Of a stretch of 64,000 nt of DNA, positions 1 to 9,374 are shown piece by piece; within the stretch, counting starts at the first letter, position 1; every line of letters begins with the position of its first letter. The stretch lies in the NCBI RefSeq assembly GCF_014530035.1, contig NZ_JACVMX010000005.1, forward strand, positions 124,001-188,000, given 5' to 3'. The notes below the pieces were generated by a model. The model saw only the letters and a list, made by a program, of their open reading frames with translations, was not told the origin of the DNA and did no database searches. The stretch is from Leucobacter sp. cx-328 (GTDB lineage Bacteria > Actinomycetota > Actinomycetes > Actinomycetales > Microbacteriaceae). The translations under genes and the position numbers were made by a program.

Positions 1-227
1 CGATTAGGGATGCGGAGGGCTGTGTGATCCGCCGCAGAGATCACAACGCTCAGACAGCCGAGCAGTCCAGCGGCCGCTGCGGGAACAAGGATGGCGCGTA
101 CCCAGGTGTCGGCGCTATCGCCGGGGGTGCGCACGAGCGTGAGCTGGAGTACAGCGGCGAGCGCTCCCCCGGAGACGGCCAGTACAAGAATGCCGGTGGA
201 GAAGGCAAGTTGCTTCTCCACCGGCAT
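1..227 (-). CDS. N-terminus of an unidentified membrane protein (runs off the window edge)
   Basis: An open frame starts with ATG at 227, 10 bases after the argB stop, and stays open to position 1. An AGGGA ribosome binding site sits 7 bases upstream and overlaps the argB stop. The translated residues form two hydrophobic segments, about residues 10-27 and 40-62, separated by a polar loop containing RTPGDSADTW. This is the pattern of a polytopic membrane protein. I do not recognise the family. The spacing implies co-transcription with argB. In many actinobacteria argD follows argB, so this gene is an unusual neighbour. A perfect 14-base-pair hairpin covers its first codons and is listed separately. 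The call rests on hydrophobicity, the ribosome binding site and the absence of stops. Confidence 0.6.
   Translation of the reverse strand, partial: MPVEKQLAFSTGILVLAVSGGALAAVLQLTLVRTPGDSADTWVRAILVPAAAAGLLGCLSVVISAADHTALRIPN
191..226 (-). other. Strong hairpin covering the start codon of the gene after argB
   Basis: Positions 191-204 and 213-226 are perfect inverted repeats of 14 bases with an 8-base loop. In the minus-strand transcript the stem begins at the second base of the predicted ATG and covers codons 1-12. The sequence after the stem (TTCTTGTACT) is only mildly U-rich. It could be a translational control hairpin, an attenuator, or the intrinsic terminator of the arg operon placed inside a coding start. 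Confidence 0.55.
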
Positions 228-237
228 TCCGGCATCC

Positions 238-1146
238 CTAGTCTGGGACGACCTCTGTACCGATGCCATGCTCGGTGAAAATCTCAAGCAGCACCGAGTG
301 CGGCTCTCGACCGTCGATGATTGCGGCCTTTGACACCCCGCCGCGAACCGCTTCTAGGCACGCACGCATCTTCGGGATCATTCCCGACTCGAGTGAGGGC
401 AGCATCGTCTCAAGATCAGTGACGCTGATCGTGGAGACAAGCGAACTCTTGTCTGGCCAGCTCGCATAGAGACCGGCAACATCCGTGAGAATGACGAGCT
501 TTTCAGCTCCGAGGGCCGATGCCAGGGCCGATGCCGCCGCATCTGCATTGACATTCAGGGACTCGCCTGGGTTGTCTGCATCTGGAGCGATCGACGAGAC
601 CACCGGAATCATGCCGGCTTCAAGCAGCGCCAGAATCGGCTCCGTGCGAACGCCAACAATGTCACCAACGCGGCCCAGGTCGACAGACTCACCATCGACC
701 TCAACCGGCGGCCGGCGCTTGCCGATAAACAGGCCGCCATCCTCACCGGTGGTACCTGACGCGAACGGACCGTGAGCGTTGATCGACTCGATCAGCTCAG
801 GGTTCACCTTGCCGGTGAGCACCATGCGAACGACGTCCATTGTTTCGGGGGTCGTTACACGGTACCCACCTCGGAACTCACTCGTGATACCCAGGCGTTC
901 GAGCATGCGGTTAATCTGTGGTCCGCCGCCGTGCACGACCACCGGCCGAATACCGGCGTGGTGGAGGTAGACGATGTCCTCTGCAAAGGCCGCAAGCAGC
1001 TCCTCATCAACCATCGCGTTGCCGCCAAACTTGATGACCATGATCGTGTCACGGAACTTCTTCAGCCACGGCAATGACTCAATGAGTACCTGTGCCTTCG
1101 CTGACGCCTGCGCGTGGTCGAGCGCTTCCTTCGTGGTCGTAGCCAA
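238..1146 (-). CDS. argB: Acetylglutamate kinase
   Basis: ArgB phosphorylates N-acetylglutamate with ATP in cytoplasmic arginine synthesis. The 302-residue protein has the amino acid kinase fold signatures: KFGGNAM near residues 39-45 (nucleotide binding), VVHGGGPQI near 70 (substrate loop), and the [12 protein letters not shown] and [11 protein letters not shown] segments near 200-230. A helical N-terminal extension of about 25 residues precedes the core. Such an extension is typical of arginine-inhibited kinases, so feedback inhibition is likely but inferred. The start is a TTG at 1146, chosen because it begins the conserved N-terminus; AGGA and GAGG lie upstream. It follows argJ by 9 bases in a minus-strand argC-argJ-argB operon. 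Confidence 0.97.
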   Translation of the reverse strand: MATTTKEALDHAQASAKAQVLIESLPWLKKFRDTIMVIKFGGNAMVDEELLAAFAEDIVYLHHAGIRPVVVHGGGPQINRMLERLGITSEFRGGYRVTTPETMDVVRMVLTGKVNPELIESINAHGPFASGTTGEDGGLFIGKRRPPVEVDGESVDLGRVGDIVGVRTEPILALLEAGMIPVVSSIAPDADNPGESLNVNADAAASALASALGAEKLVILTDVAGLYASWPDKSSLVSTISVTDLETMLPSLESGMIPKMRACLEAVRGGVSKAAIIDGREPHSVLLEIFTEHGIGTEVVPD

Positions 1147-1155
1147 AACCTCGTC

Positions 1156-2319
1156 CTAGCTCGAGTACGCGCTGTTCTCGTGCACGTAGTCGTGCGTGAG
1201 ATCGTTGGTGCGGATCAGCGCCTGCGCGTCGCCAGCAAAGAGCTCGATGCGCACGTGCGTCTGACGCGGGGTCAAATCGCAGTCAGTCACGGGGCGATCG
1301 GGGGCACCCGCGTGGCAGAGGCGGATGCCATTGAAGCTCACATCAACCTGGTACGGATCAAACGCGGCTTCGGTGGTGCCGATCGCTGCCAGGACGCGGC
1401 CCCAGTTTGGATCGTTGCCGAAGATCGCAGCCTTGAACAGGTTGTTACGCGCCAGTGCACGACCAACCTCGACAGCGTCATCTTCGGTTGCTGCGCCGAG
1501 CACCTCGATATCAATATTGTGGCTTGCGCCCTCTGCATCGCCCTGAAGCTGCGCAGCAAGACTGTCACAGATCGCGATGAGTGCCGCAGTGAATTCAGCT
1601 TCGTCGGGGGTGACGCCCGCAGCGCCGGACGCCATGAGCGTGACCTGGTCGTTCGTCGACATGCAGCCGTCAGAGTCCAGGCGGTCGAAGCTCACCTTGG
1701 TTGCCGCGCGAAGCGCACGGTCAAGTACTTCTTCTTCGAGGACCGCATCAGTTGTGATGACCACGAGCATTGTCGCAAGGCCGGGAGCCAGCATGCCAGC
1801 ACCCTTTGCCATCGCTCCAATAGTCCAGCCCGCGCCCGTGTGGGTGGCAATCTTTTCGACCGAATCGGTCGTGAGGATCGCTGCGGGGGCGGTGGTGTCG
1901 TCTGTCGCGAGCTGCTCGACAAGCGCCGGAATGTTCAGCACGATCTTGTCGCGGAACGTCTGATCGCCAGCACCAATGAGGCCCGTCGAGCAAACGAGGA
2001 TGTTCTCTGCATCGCCATCAGCGCCGTCGAGCGCGGTCGCAACGGCCTCTGCGGTGAGCTTTGTCGTCTCGTAGCCGAAGTCACCGGTGAAGCAGTTCGC
2101 GCCACCCGAGTTCAGCACAATCGCGCGTGCGGGGCCGTGCTGGATGACCTTGCGGCTCCACAGAATGGGGTTTGCCTGCGCTCGGTTCATCGTGAAGACC
2201 ACTGCCGACTCTGGCTTCGGGCCGTCATTGACGACGAGAGCAAGGTCAGGCTTGCCTGTGGACTTGAGGCCGACTGCGATACCCGCAGATCGGAACCCCT
2301 GGGGTGCGGTGACGCTCAT
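1156..2319 (-). CDS. argJ: Bifunctional ornithine acetyltransferase / N-acetylglutamate synthase
   Basis: ArgJ transfers the acetyl group from N-acetylornithine to glutamate, recycling acetyl groups in arginine synthesis; some members also use acetyl-CoA. The protein has 387 residues, the usual length. The autoproteolysis site is visible as KGAGMLAPGLATMLV: cleavage is expected between Ala183 and Thr184, with Thr184 becoming the nucleophile of the beta chain. The motif STGLIG near 112 and the C-terminal N-x-D-P-N-W-G-R segment are also family hallmarks. ATG at 2319 has a good AAGGAG ribosome binding site. A small hairpin at 2336-2353 separates it from argC. Having argJ implies the cyclic acetyl pathway. 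Confidence 0.97.
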   Translation of the reverse strand: MSVTAPQGFRSAGIAVGLKSTGKPDLALVVNDGPKPESAVVFTMNRAQANPILWSRKVIQHGPARAIVLNSGGANCFTGDFGYETTKLTAEAVATALDGADGDAENILVCSTGLIGAGDQTFRDKIVLNIPALVEQLATDDTTAPAAILTTDSVEKIATHTGAGWTIGAMAKGAGMLAPGLATMLVVITTDAVLEEEVLDRALRAATKVSFDRLDSDGCMSTNDQVTLMASGAAGVTPDEAEFTAALIAICDSLAAQLQGDAEGASHNIDIEVLGAATEDDAVEVGRALARNNLFKAAIFGNDPNWGRVLAAIGTTEAAFDPYQVDVSFNGIRLCHAGAPDRPVTDCDLTPRQTHVRIELFAGDAQALIRTNDLTHDYVHENSAYSS

Positions 2320-2335
2320 CGCTACTCCTTTTCAT

Positions 2336-2353
2336 GCGTCGGCATACCGACGC
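2336..2353 (-). other. Intercistronic hairpin between argC and argJ
   Basis: Seven-base perfect inverted repeat GCGTCGG / CCGACGC with a CATA tetraloop, in the 89-base gap between argC and argJ and 17 bases upstream of the argJ start. It has no U tract, so it is more likely an RNA stability or processing element than a terminator. Confidence 0.4.
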
Positions 2354-2408
2354 GATCAGCCCGCGGCTACACGGGCGCTGTTCTGACGTGAGTGAGAGTG
2401 ACTCGCGC

Positions 2409-3461
2409 TTAGGGGGCCAGCCCGTTCACTGAAAGACCAGTGTCTTCAGCGAGCCCAAGAGCGATGTTGGCTGACTGAATAGCCGCGCCAGCGGTGCCCT
2501 TGGCCAAGTTATCAAGTGCCGCAACGATGACGACGCGTTGTGCAGCCTCATCAATTGCGATGCCCATCAGGCAGGTATTTGCGCCGAGTGTATCCGCGGT
2601 ACGCGGGAACACGCCTTCGGGCAGCACATGCACGAAGGCCTCGTCAGCGTACGCCGACTCCCAGGCAGCACGAACCTCTGCAACAGTGGTGCCAGGCGTG
2701 AGCTTCGCGGTCGTCGTTGCGAGGATGCCGCGTGACATCGGAACAAGCACCGGGGTGAAGCTCAACGTCGGCTCACCAGTCGCACCAGCTCGACGCAGCG
2801 ACTGCTGAATTTCTGGGATGTGCCGGTGGGTTCCACCAACCGCGTACGGGTTCGCAGTGCCCATGAGCTCAGCACCCAGCAGGTGAGTCTTTGCCGCTTT
2901 ACCAGCGCCGGAAGGGCCTACAGCAAGCACGGTGACGATGTCGTCGGCCTGAATCACCCCAGCAGCAATGCCTGGTGCGAGTGAGAGTCCGACCGTCGAA
3001 GCGTTGCAGCCGGGAGCCGCAATACGGGTAGCGCCGATGAGCGCCTCACGCTGTCGGCGAGCACCGCCGTCAATGAGCAACTCAGGCACGCCGTAGGTCC
3101 ATGCCTCGTGGAACTCTCCACCGTAAAACGCTTCCCAATCTGCAGGGTCTGCCAATCGGTGATCCGCGCCACAGTCGACTGCAAGACGGACATCCGTGAG
3201 CTGCGCAGTGAGCGCGCCAGACGCACCGTGCGGCAACGCAAAGAAGACAATGTCGTGACCGTCGAGCACCTCAGGGGTGGTCTCGCGAAGCGTCAGGTGC
3301 GCAAGCGAGCGCAGGTGCGGCTGCGATTCGATCAGTGGTCGCCCCGCTGATGAATGCCCGGTCACCGTACGGATCTCAAACTCGGGGTGACCTGCGAGTA
3401 GACGGAGCAGCTCGCCACCGGCATACCCACTCGCACCAGCCACTGCCACACTGAAAGTCAT
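2409..3461 (-). CDS. argC: N-acetyl-gamma-glutamyl-phosphate reductase
   Basis: ArgC reduces N-acetylglutamyl phosphate to the semialdehyde with NADPH, the third step of arginine synthesis. The 350-residue protein begins with a Rossmann motif [14 protein letters not shown] (residues 9-22) and has the catalytic cysteine in APGCNAST (Cys152). The frame is open further upstream to 3485, but ATG at 3461 is preferred: it has a GAAGGAG ribosome binding site 6 bases upstream and begins the conserved MTFSVAVAG start. It is first in the argC-argJ-argB set. I saw no convincing ArgR box in the short upstream gap, so regulation is left open. Confidence 0.96.
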   Translation of the reverse strand: MTFSVAVAGASGYAGGELLRLLAGHPEFEIRTVTGHSSAGRPLIESQPHLRSLAHLTLRETTPEVLDGHDIVFFALPHGASGALTAQLTDVRLAVDCGADHRLADPADWEAFYGGEFHEAWTYGVPELLIDGGARRQREALIGATRIAAPGCNASTVGLSLAPGIAAGVIQADDIVTVLAVGPSGAGKAAKTHLLGAELMGTANPYAVGGTHRHIPEIQQSLRRAGATGEPTLSFTPVLVPMSRGILATTTAKLTPGTTVAEVRAAWESAYADEAFVHVLPEGVFPRTADTLGANTCLMGIAIDEAAQRVVIVAALDNLAKGTAGAAIQSANIALGLAEDTGLSVNGLAP

Positions 3462-3559
3462 CGACGCTCCTTCATCTCTGCACACCGATGCTCTCTATTC
3501 TGGCACTTCACAGCAAATCCTTCGATTTTTGCCGCAACAGACTGCAGGATCTGCAACAT

Positions 3560-4336
3560 TTACTCGTTCGTGAAATTGGGTTGACGCTTTTCGCTGAAGG
3601 CGCGCATGCCTTCTTTCTGATCGGCTGTCGCAAACTGCGCGGCGAACGCAAGACGCTCGAATCGCAGGCCCTCGGCAAGCGTCGATTCCTGCGCCACCTG
3701 CAACGCTTCCTTCGCCGCGTACACCGCTGGCAACGACTTGGCGGCGATGGTTTCCGCTAGTTTCTGCGCTTCTACGAGCAGCTCATCCTGCGGCACGATA
3801 CGTGACACCAAGCCGCTCCGTTCGGCTTCGTCAGCCTTCATATGACGCCCGGTCAATACCAGTTCAGCGGCCTTGTACTTGCCGATCGCGCGCGGCAACC
3901 GCTGCGATCCACCAAAACCAGGGATGATGCCAAGGTTGATTTCGGGCTGGCCAAACCGAGCCGAGTCAGCCGCAAGAATGATGTCACACATCATCGCCAG
4001 TTCACAGCCACCACCAAGAGCAAAGCCGGAGACGGCCGCGATGAGCGGGGTCCGGATCTGCTCGAACGGCGCCCAACCAGGGAACGGCGCGTTCAGGTAC
4101 ATATCGACGTACCCCTGCTCACTCATTTCTTTAATGTCTGCGCCAGCGGCAAAGGCCTTCGCCGACCCGGTGATCACGATTGCGCCGATTTCCGGATCAG
4201 CATCGAACGTCGTCGCCGCGTCGATGAGCTCACGCACGAGAGTGGAATCGAGCGCGTTCAACGCCTCTGGACGGTTCAGGGTGATCGTTGCGACACGGTT
4301 GTTCGCTGCGGTGAGAATACGCGTGTAGTCAGTCAT
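3560..4336 (-). CDS. Enoyl-CoA hydratase / isomerase family protein
   Basis: A crotonase-fold protein of 258 residues, the usual length for short-chain enoyl-CoA hydratases, which add water to 2-enoyl-CoA in fatty acid or aromatic acid beta-oxidation. Both catalytic glutamates of the hydratase type are present and 20 residues apart: Glu112 in GGGCELAM and Glu132 in GQPEINLG. The oxyanion-hole glycines in [12 protein letters not shown] (about 60-71) and GFALGGG are also there. ATG at 4336 is used; a GTG at 4345 is an alternative, and neither has a strong ribosome binding site. It is the first unit of the accessory block upstream of argC. The substrate cannot be told from sequence. Confidence 0.9.
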   Translation of the reverse strand: MTDYTRILTAANNRVATITLNRPEALNALDSTLVRELIDAATTFDADPEIGAIVITGSAKAFAAGADIKEMSEQGYVDMYLNAPFPGWAPFEQIRTPLIAAVSGFALGGGCELAMMCDIILAADSARFGQPEINLGIIPGFGGSQRLPRAIGKYKAAELVLTGRHMKADEAERSGLVSRIVPQDELLVEAQKLAETIAAKSLPAVYAAKEALQVAQESTLAEGLRFERLAFAAQFATADQKEGMRAFSEKRQPNFTNE

Positions 4337-4354
4337 GTCCCACACGTTACCGGC

Positions 4355-5284
4355 TCAGAAGTCGTTGATGACCAGTTTCTTCATCCCCATCATGTGTTCG
4401 AATGCATTGGGTCGCGCCATGAGCTCCCCCATGTTCTTCGGGACGACCTGCCAGCTCACGCCAAACTCGTCAACAAGCCACCCGCACTGCTCAGCCTCAG
4501 GCGAGGCAGACAGCGCGTCCCAAACAACATCGATTTGGGCCTGGTCGTCGCACTGCACTTCTAAGGAGACACCGCAGGTGAAGCAATGCTCTTCCTCGAG
4601 CGGATTATCGATCGCGATAAACCAGTCATCCCCGAGATGGAACTCCCCGAAGACAAGAGCTTCAGCAGACGCCTTCCCGACCTGTGCACCGTACGACTGG
4701 GTATTGGTCACTCCAGCTCCGCCAGGAAGTTTTTCAAACACGCTTGTGTACAACGCAAGCGCCTCTGTCGCGCGGTTCTGCGCAGCGCAGGCAAAGGTCA
4801 TTGCAGGCAACACAAACGGCCGTGGTGAACGGTTCGGGCTCGCGAGAACAAGTTGCCAGTGCACGCCAAACCGGTCTCGCACCCAGCCATACTTATCGGA
4901 GAGCGGAGACTCCCCCAGTGGAATAACCTCTGCTCCTCCGACAAGCAGCGCATCCCACAACAGGTCGAGAGTCTCGCGCGCGCACGCCGCACCGCCGCTC
5001 AGAATCGCTGCATCGAAGTTCAAAGCAAACGATACCGACGCGTTGGGAGCATACTCAGGGCCACCATTTATGAGCCCGATACGGTATCCCTCGATCGTCA
5101 TCGTTACCGACAGGGCCTTGCCCGCGAGTGCCTGCTGGAAGTCAGCCAGCCCGGTCTCCGGGTATCGTCCATCCACTTCGATGTGGATCTCGCGGCCTGA
5201 CCCTCGAAAGGCGTTCTCGTAGAAGGAAGCCATCTCTTCGGCGTTCCCGTCACACCAAATTTTGGGAACAATCTGTTGCGTCAT
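4355..5284 (-). CDS. PhnB-like / glyoxalase-fold (VOC) protein, two tandem domains
   Basis: A 309-residue protein made of two similar halves of about 150 residues. Each starts with a KIWCDGNAEEMASFYENAF-like or TFACAAQNRATEALALYTSVF-like strand-helix unit and ends with a WQLV or WQVV strand after a G-W-V/L-x-D-x-F-G motif. This is the PhnB / 3-demethylubiquinone methyltransferase-like branch of the vicinal oxygen chelate superfamily. Members are mostly uncharacterised, and the name as a methyltransferase is not reliable. It lies 18 bases upstream of the enoyl-CoA hydratase gene on the same strand. ATG at 5284 is the only reasonable start; the ribosome binding site is weak. Confidence 0.8.
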   Translation of the reverse strand: MTQQIVPKIWCDGNAEEMASFYENAFRGSGREIHIEVDGRYPETGLADFQQALAGKALSVTMTIEGYRIGLINGGPEYAPNASVSFALNFDAAILSGGAACARETLDLLWDALLVGGAEVIPLGESPLSDKYGWVRDRFGVHWQLVLASPNRSPRPFVLPAMTFACAAQNRATEALALYTSVFEKLPGGAGVTNTQSYGAQVGKASAEALVFGEFHLGDDWFIAIDNPLEEEHCFTCGVSLEVQCDDQAQIDVVWDALSASPEAEQCGWLVDEFGVSWQVVPKNMGELMARPNAFEHMMGMKKLVINDF

Positions 5285-5315
5285 AAGACCCAGTGTTACT
5301 TTCTCTAATGGAGCA

Positions 5316-6056
5316 TCAATGCCGGTGCAATTGCGAGTAATCAGCGAGCCAATTTACATAGCCCACCGTACCAATTTCTGCGTTTTCGTGCGGCAATAAC
5401 GTGCCGTCACGCAATGATTTTCCGTATCGCCCCCAGTACGGCAGCTCAATGACTGGGCGCGGATCGGCGCGCGCTTCAAACACCATTCGCGTGATTTCGG
5501 CGAGTCGCATCCGCTCAGGGCCTGAAAACTCCCTGGCGTACCCAACTGGCACACTTTCCGCAGCCCAGAGGAGACGTTCTGCGATCACTCTCGCGGGGAG
5601 CGGCTGAGCTAGCACCTCAGGCACAAACACCCAGCCACCTACGGTTTTGCCATGTTGCTCGGCAAATTCGTAAGAGGGAGCGGTCGGCAAAATCGTCCAC
5701 GGGATCTGCCCCTCGGCGACGCAGTGCTCCTGGATGGCCTTGCCGGCAAATTGCCCGTACGGATGCGCAGCGGCACCAATCATCGTTAGCAACACGTAAT
5801 GCCGCACCCCGCCAGCAATTGCTGCAGTTTGGAGGCGACGTGATGCGAGTTCAAAAAACGTGACGCGCTCATACTCATTGCGCGGATCGACAACATCGAT
5901 CACCGTATCCACACCGCTCAGGTCTAGTCCCTGGCCGTCATACACGTCACAGCCGGTAGACCGCGCAAGTGCGAGCACATCATGGCCAGCTGCGCGCGCA
6001 AGCTCAACGGCGTGCGCGCCGATGAGCCCGGTTCCCCCAACCACTGCTATTCGCAT
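5316..6056 (-). CDS. NAD(P)-binding NmrA/atypical SDR family protein
   Basis: A 246-residue Rossmann-fold protein with an N-terminal GGTGLIGAHAVELARAAGH nucleotide-binding motif (residues 7-25), typical of NmrA-like and atypical short-chain dehydrogenases. The later segment ILPTAPSYEFAEQHGKTVGG resembles the substrate region of this group. It lacks an obvious Y-x-x-x-K catalytic pair, so a reductase activity is not assured; it may be a redox sensor or isomerase. ATG at 6056 has a strong AGGAGG ribosome binding site 5 bases upstream. It begins after the terminator at 6154-6197, so it probably has its own promoter, shared with the PhnB-like gene 31 bases downstream. Confidence 0.8.
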   Translation of the reverse strand: MRIAVVGGTGLIGAHAVELARAAGHDVLALARSTGCDVYDGQGLDLSGVDTVIDVVDPRNEYERVTFFELASRRLQTAAIAGGVRHYVLLTMIGAAAHPYGQFAGKAIQEHCVAEGQIPWTILPTAPSYEFAEQHGKTVGGWVFVPEVLAQPLPARVIAERLLWAAESVPVGYAREFSGPERMRLAEITRMVFEARADPRPVIELPYWGRYGKSLRDGTLLPHENAEIGTVGYVNWLADYSQLHRH

Positions 6057-6153
6057 GCCCGCCTCCTTTGGCCTGCCTGTGCGCTAACCATATGCCTCGA
6101 CGGAGAAGTTCACCAGGGATACTTTTCTCTGCTCGTTCCCCCTTCGCAGAGTC

Positions 6154-6197
6154 GCCAATGCCCCGGCTCTCGTTTCACGGAGTACCGGGGCATTGGC
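6154..6197 (-). terminator. Terminator hairpin after the FAD monooxygenase gene
   Basis: Thirteen-base perfect stem, 6154-6166 with 6185-6197, and an inner CTC/GAG pairing in the loop. It begins 9 bases after the monooxygenase stop codon. On the minus strand the sequence after it is not strongly U-rich, as is common in actinobacteria. Confidence 0.75.
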
Positions 6198-6206
6198 AGC
6201 TTCAGA

Positions 6207-7910
6207 TTACGCTGCGACCCGTGGCAGCGGCTCAGGCAAATGAGCCCCCTGCGGGGCAAGCGAGGCATCGCTACGAGCGCCGAGCAGCTGCACAAACTCC
6301 ATGATGTTTTCAGGCAGCTGGTCGCCCCGCCAAGCGACATGTTGATCTTCCCGAACAATGAGATACCCAGTACTAAATGTCACTGGAAGCTCGACAGCAG
6401 AGAGGTCAAGAAACGCGGTGGGCAATCCCGCAGCAGAAGCAGACGCTGCCCATACCGCGCCAGCAACCGAGTTACCAGACGCATTTACCAACGTGTACCA
6501 CTTCCCCAACGAGTCATACACGGAGGAACCATCGGGCAACCAGATATGCGGCATGCGACAGCCGGGTACGGTTGATGGAGTATAGGTTCCCATCGTGTAT
6601 TCGGGCGCCGGGCCATCGGCAACAATGATCGGAGAGCCATGATAGCTGTAGCCGTAGTTCAACCCGGCAGCAGCAAACTGCTGAGCGTTCAACTGCTCCG
6701 CCAGCACGCCAAAGCGTCGCCGCGCAATGTCTGCCTCTACACCAGAGTGTTCGATGTTTGCAGGCATGTCAGCTGCATCGAGTTTCTGCAGGTGCCCCAT
6801 CGCAAACCGTGATACCTGCTCGGTGATGGGCTGCCTCTCAGCAGCATAGGCGTCAAGCACGTGGTCCCCCGCCCAGCCGTCGAGCACTGCCGCAATGGTC
6901 CAGGCGAGGTTCACTCCATCAGCGATCCCAGCATTCATTCCGTATCCGCCCATCGGCACCCACAGATGAGCCGCATCACCAGCAATAAAGAACCTGCGGT
7001 CACGGAACTTGTCTGCGACCAGTCTGCGCGCAACCCAATCTTCCTCTGAGAGCACCTCATACGGGAAGAGCACGTCTACTCCGAGAATGTCACGAAGCGC
7101 CTGATGACGATCCACTGATCCTGATTCGGCTTCCTCTGCCGTGAGATACGTATGCACCAAGAACTCGTCTACGCCATTGATGGCATAGATATGCCCGTTC
7201 CGTCGCGTGTTATACACGTAGGTGCCCCACGAGGGAATGGCCTCGCGTGCTGCGGCGAGCGCAGCGGATCGGATCCACGTTGACTGCACGTGTTGCAGCA
7301 CTGGGTCGCCGCTAAATTTCGCACCCATTGCTTTTCGAACAAGTGAACGGCCGCCGTCTGCACCGATCAAGTACTTTGCGCGCACCGTCGTTTGTGTGCC
7401 CGTTACGACGTCGGTCACCGCGGCAGTGACCCCATACTCATCTTGTGTAACGGCATCGACACGTACACCGTTCCGGAGGTCAATCCCGGAACGAGACGCC
7501 ACGTGGCGTTCCAGAATCGGCTCGAGATAGGTCTGGTTGACGCGGTGCGGGTGCTCCGGCGTTGCCCACGAGACGTCTGGGCCTGATCCACCTCCGGTCC
7601 GGCGCTCCTCGGCAGACGGGATGCGGATCCTGCCAAACTCCTGCCCAACATAAGATGTGCGAAATGCGACGTCCTGGGGGTGGCCCGATGGCAAGCCGGC
7701 ACTGCGTACTTCGTCAGCGATTCCGTGTCGTCGAAATACTTCCATCGTGCGCGAGGACACGTGGTTGCACTTCACGTTTGGCGGCTGCAGGAATGGGTCT
7801 TGCTCAAGCACGATCGCGGTCGCACCATGACTATCAAGCGTCATCGCCGCAAGCAGTCCGACTGGGCCACCGCCGACAATCAGGACCTCCGTATCGTAGG
7901 TGTAGTTCAC
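6207..7910 (-). CDS. FAD-dependent aromatic monooxygenase (PheA/MhpA-type)
   Basis: A class A flavoprotein hydroxylase of 567 residues that would use NAD(P)H and oxygen to hydroxylate an aromatic ring. Visible motifs are the FAD dinucleotide site VLIVGGGPVGLLAA (9-22), the middle motif IGADGGRSLVRKAMG (about 188-202), and the second FAD site IAGDAAHLWVPMGGYGMNAGIADGVNLAW (about 310-340). The C-terminal 130 residues form a thioredoxin-like domain without catalytic cysteines, as in phenol 2-monooxygenase relatives. The GTG start at 7910 overlaps the stop of the transporter gene (GTGA), so translation is coupled. With the transporter it likely forms an uptake and oxidation unit; the substrate is unknown. 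Confidence 0.88.
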   Translation of the reverse strand: MNYTYDTEVLIVGGGPVGLLAAMTLDSHGATAIVLEQDPFLQPPNVKCNHVSSRTMEVFRRHGIADEVRSAGLPSGHPQDVAFRTSYVGQEFGRIRIPSAEERRTGGGSGPDVSWATPEHPHRVNQTYLEPILERHVASRSGIDLRNGVRVDAVTQDEYGVTAAVTDVVTGTQTTVRAKYLIGADGGRSLVRKAMGAKFSGDPVLQHVQSTWIRSAALAAAREAIPSWGTYVYNTRRNGHIYAINGVDEFLVHTYLTAEEAESGSVDRHQALRDILGVDVLFPYEVLSEEDWVARRLVADKFRDRRFFIAGDAAHLWVPMGGYGMNAGIADGVNLAWTIAAVLDGWAGDHVLDAYAAERQPITEQVSRFAMGHLQKLDAADMPANIEHSGVEADIARRRFGVLAEQLNAQQFAAAGLNYGYSYHGSPIIVADGPAPEYTMGTYTPSTVPGCRMPHIWLPDGSSVYDSLGKWYTLVNASGNSVAGAVWAASASAAGLPTAFLDLSAVELPVTFSTGYLIVREDQHVAWRGDQLPENIMEFVQLLGARSDASLAPQGAHLPEPLPRVAA

Positions 7911-9241
7911 TTGACGTCCGCCAGATTCCGCTTTGAGCCTTCAGGAGAGATAAACACTGCAACGAGGCAGACAAGAAGCACTGCAATCCATACGACGCCG
8001 AGTACGACCGGACCGCCAGACCCCATCAAGGAGCTCGCAATAATCGGAGTAAAGCCTGCGCCAATCGCCGAGGCTCCTTGGAAGGCAATTGAAGCTCCAG
8101 TGAAGCGCGTTTCGGTCGGGAACAGTTCTGCAAGGAACGCGGCCAACGGGCCGAGGATGATGCCCTGGATACCCTGGCCGACAATGACTGCGACCGCAAA
8201 TGCCCAGTTCTCTCCCATGCCGACGAGTTGAATGAGCGGGAACGCAAATACTGCAGCAGCGACAATGCCGACAGCGATGACGGGGCGGCGGCCATAGCGA
8301 TCGCTCAAGCGTGCCGCAATAATCGTGGTGACAAACATCGCGATCGCAGAGGCTACCTTTGAGTTAAGCGCGAAGGTGGGATCGGTTCCGTGGGAGGTTG
8401 CGTAGCCAAGGCCCCACACACTTGCCATGCCAGAAATCGTGAGCTGGCTCATTGCTACGAGCATGCCAAGCAGGAGCACCCACGGCGAGTTCTTAAAGAC
8501 CTCAATAAAAGGAACCTTGCGTTTTTCTGCTTCATTGTTGAAGCTCACAAAGAGCGGGCTTTCAACGACCTTCAAACGCACGACCATGCCAATCGCAACG
8601 AGAACCACGCTCAACAGGAATGGAACTCGCCATCCCCAGGCAAGGAACTGCTCGTGTGGCATCAGAGTGAACAGGCCGAGAATGCCTGCGGAAAGCACTG
8701 AACCAGCGGGAGCGCCAAGGTTGGCGAAGGCGGCGGCAAAACCACGCTTGCCACCGGGTGCCTGCTCGAGTGCGATCAGCATCGCACCACCCCATTCGCC
8801 GCCGACCGCAAAGCCCTGGACGATTCTGAGTGTGACCAGCAACATTGGCGCGGCTGCGCCGATCTGATCGTAGGTCGGCAACAGGCCGATGAGTGCCGTG
8901 GCGACACCCATCAGCACCATAGTGAAGACGAGCACACCCTTACGTCCGAGGCGGTCGCCGAAGTGTCCGAAGACGATGCCTCCGAGCGGGCGAGCAACAT
9001 AGCCTGCTGCAAGCGTCGCGAACGACGCGATTGCGGCGAGCGCTGGATCAAGCTGCGAGAAAAAGACCGGGCCGAACACGAGCGCCGCTGCGCTTGCGTA
9101 CAGCATGAAATCGTAAAACTCGATTGCACTGCCAAGGAAGCTGGAAGCCAGGATCCGCCGCATCTGCGGCGTACGTAGGGATTCCTGCTCGTATTTGGGC
9201 GTCACTGCTGTCGCAGCGTCGGAAATGGGCGGGGTGCTCAT
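7907..9241 (-). CDS. MFS transporter, metabolite:H+ symporter (MHS) family
   Basis: A 444-residue membrane protein with about 12 predicted membrane helices. The loop-2 motif GGIVFGHFGDRLGRKGVL and the loop-8 motif ARLSDRYGRRPVI mark the major facilitator superfamily; SFLGSAIEFYDFMLYASAAALVF at the first helix is typical of the MHS family (ShiA, ProP, KgtP relatives), which import organic acids or osmolytes with protons. The frame is open to 9337, but ATG at 9241 is preferred because CAGGAG lies 7 bases upstream; ATG at 9244 is the alternative. It is first in an operon with the monooxygenase, so its cargo is probably an aromatic or related acid, which is inference. Confidence 0.9.
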   Translation of the reverse strand: MSTPPISDAATAVTPKYEQESLRTPQMRRILASSFLGSAIEFYDFMLYASAAALVFGPVFFSQLDPALAAIASFATLAAGYVARPLGGIVFGHFGDRLGRKGVLVFTMVLMGVATALIGLLPTYDQIGAAAPMLLVTLRIVQGFAVGGEWGGAMLIALEQAPGGKRGFAAAFANLGAPAGSVLSAGILGLFTLMPHEQFLAWGWRVPFLLSVVLVAIGMVVRLKVVESPLFVSFNNEAEKRKVPFIEVFKNSPWVLLLGMLVAMSQLTISGMASVWGLGYATSHGTDPTFALNSKVASAIAMFVTTIIAARLSDRYGRRPVIAVGIVAAAVFAFPLIQLVGMGENWAFAVAVIVGQGIQGIILGPLAAFLAELFPTETRFTGASIAFQGASAIGAGFTPIIASSLMGSGGPVVLGVVWIAVLLVCLVAVFISPEGSKRNLADVK

Positions 9242-9334
9242 CATTGAACTCCTGTGAGAAAAAGGCCAAAATTCGGCGCGCGAACATACGAATGCCGCAC
9301 GAGGCTCTATCTTTCTGGCAGCGCATAAGTAAGA

Positions 9335-9351
9335 CAAGAATAATAATCTTG
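9335..9351. promoter_or_regulatory. Probable LysR-type operator between divergent genes
   Basis: CAAGA, 7 bases, TCTTG: a perfect dyad in an AT-rich stretch in the 133-base gap between the transporter (minus) and the LysR gene (plus). It lies 23 bases before the LysR start and about 94 bases before the transporter start, where an autoregulated divergent LysR site is expected. Confidence 0.5.
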
Positions 9352-9374
9352 ATTGATTGTTTAGTATTAGTTAA

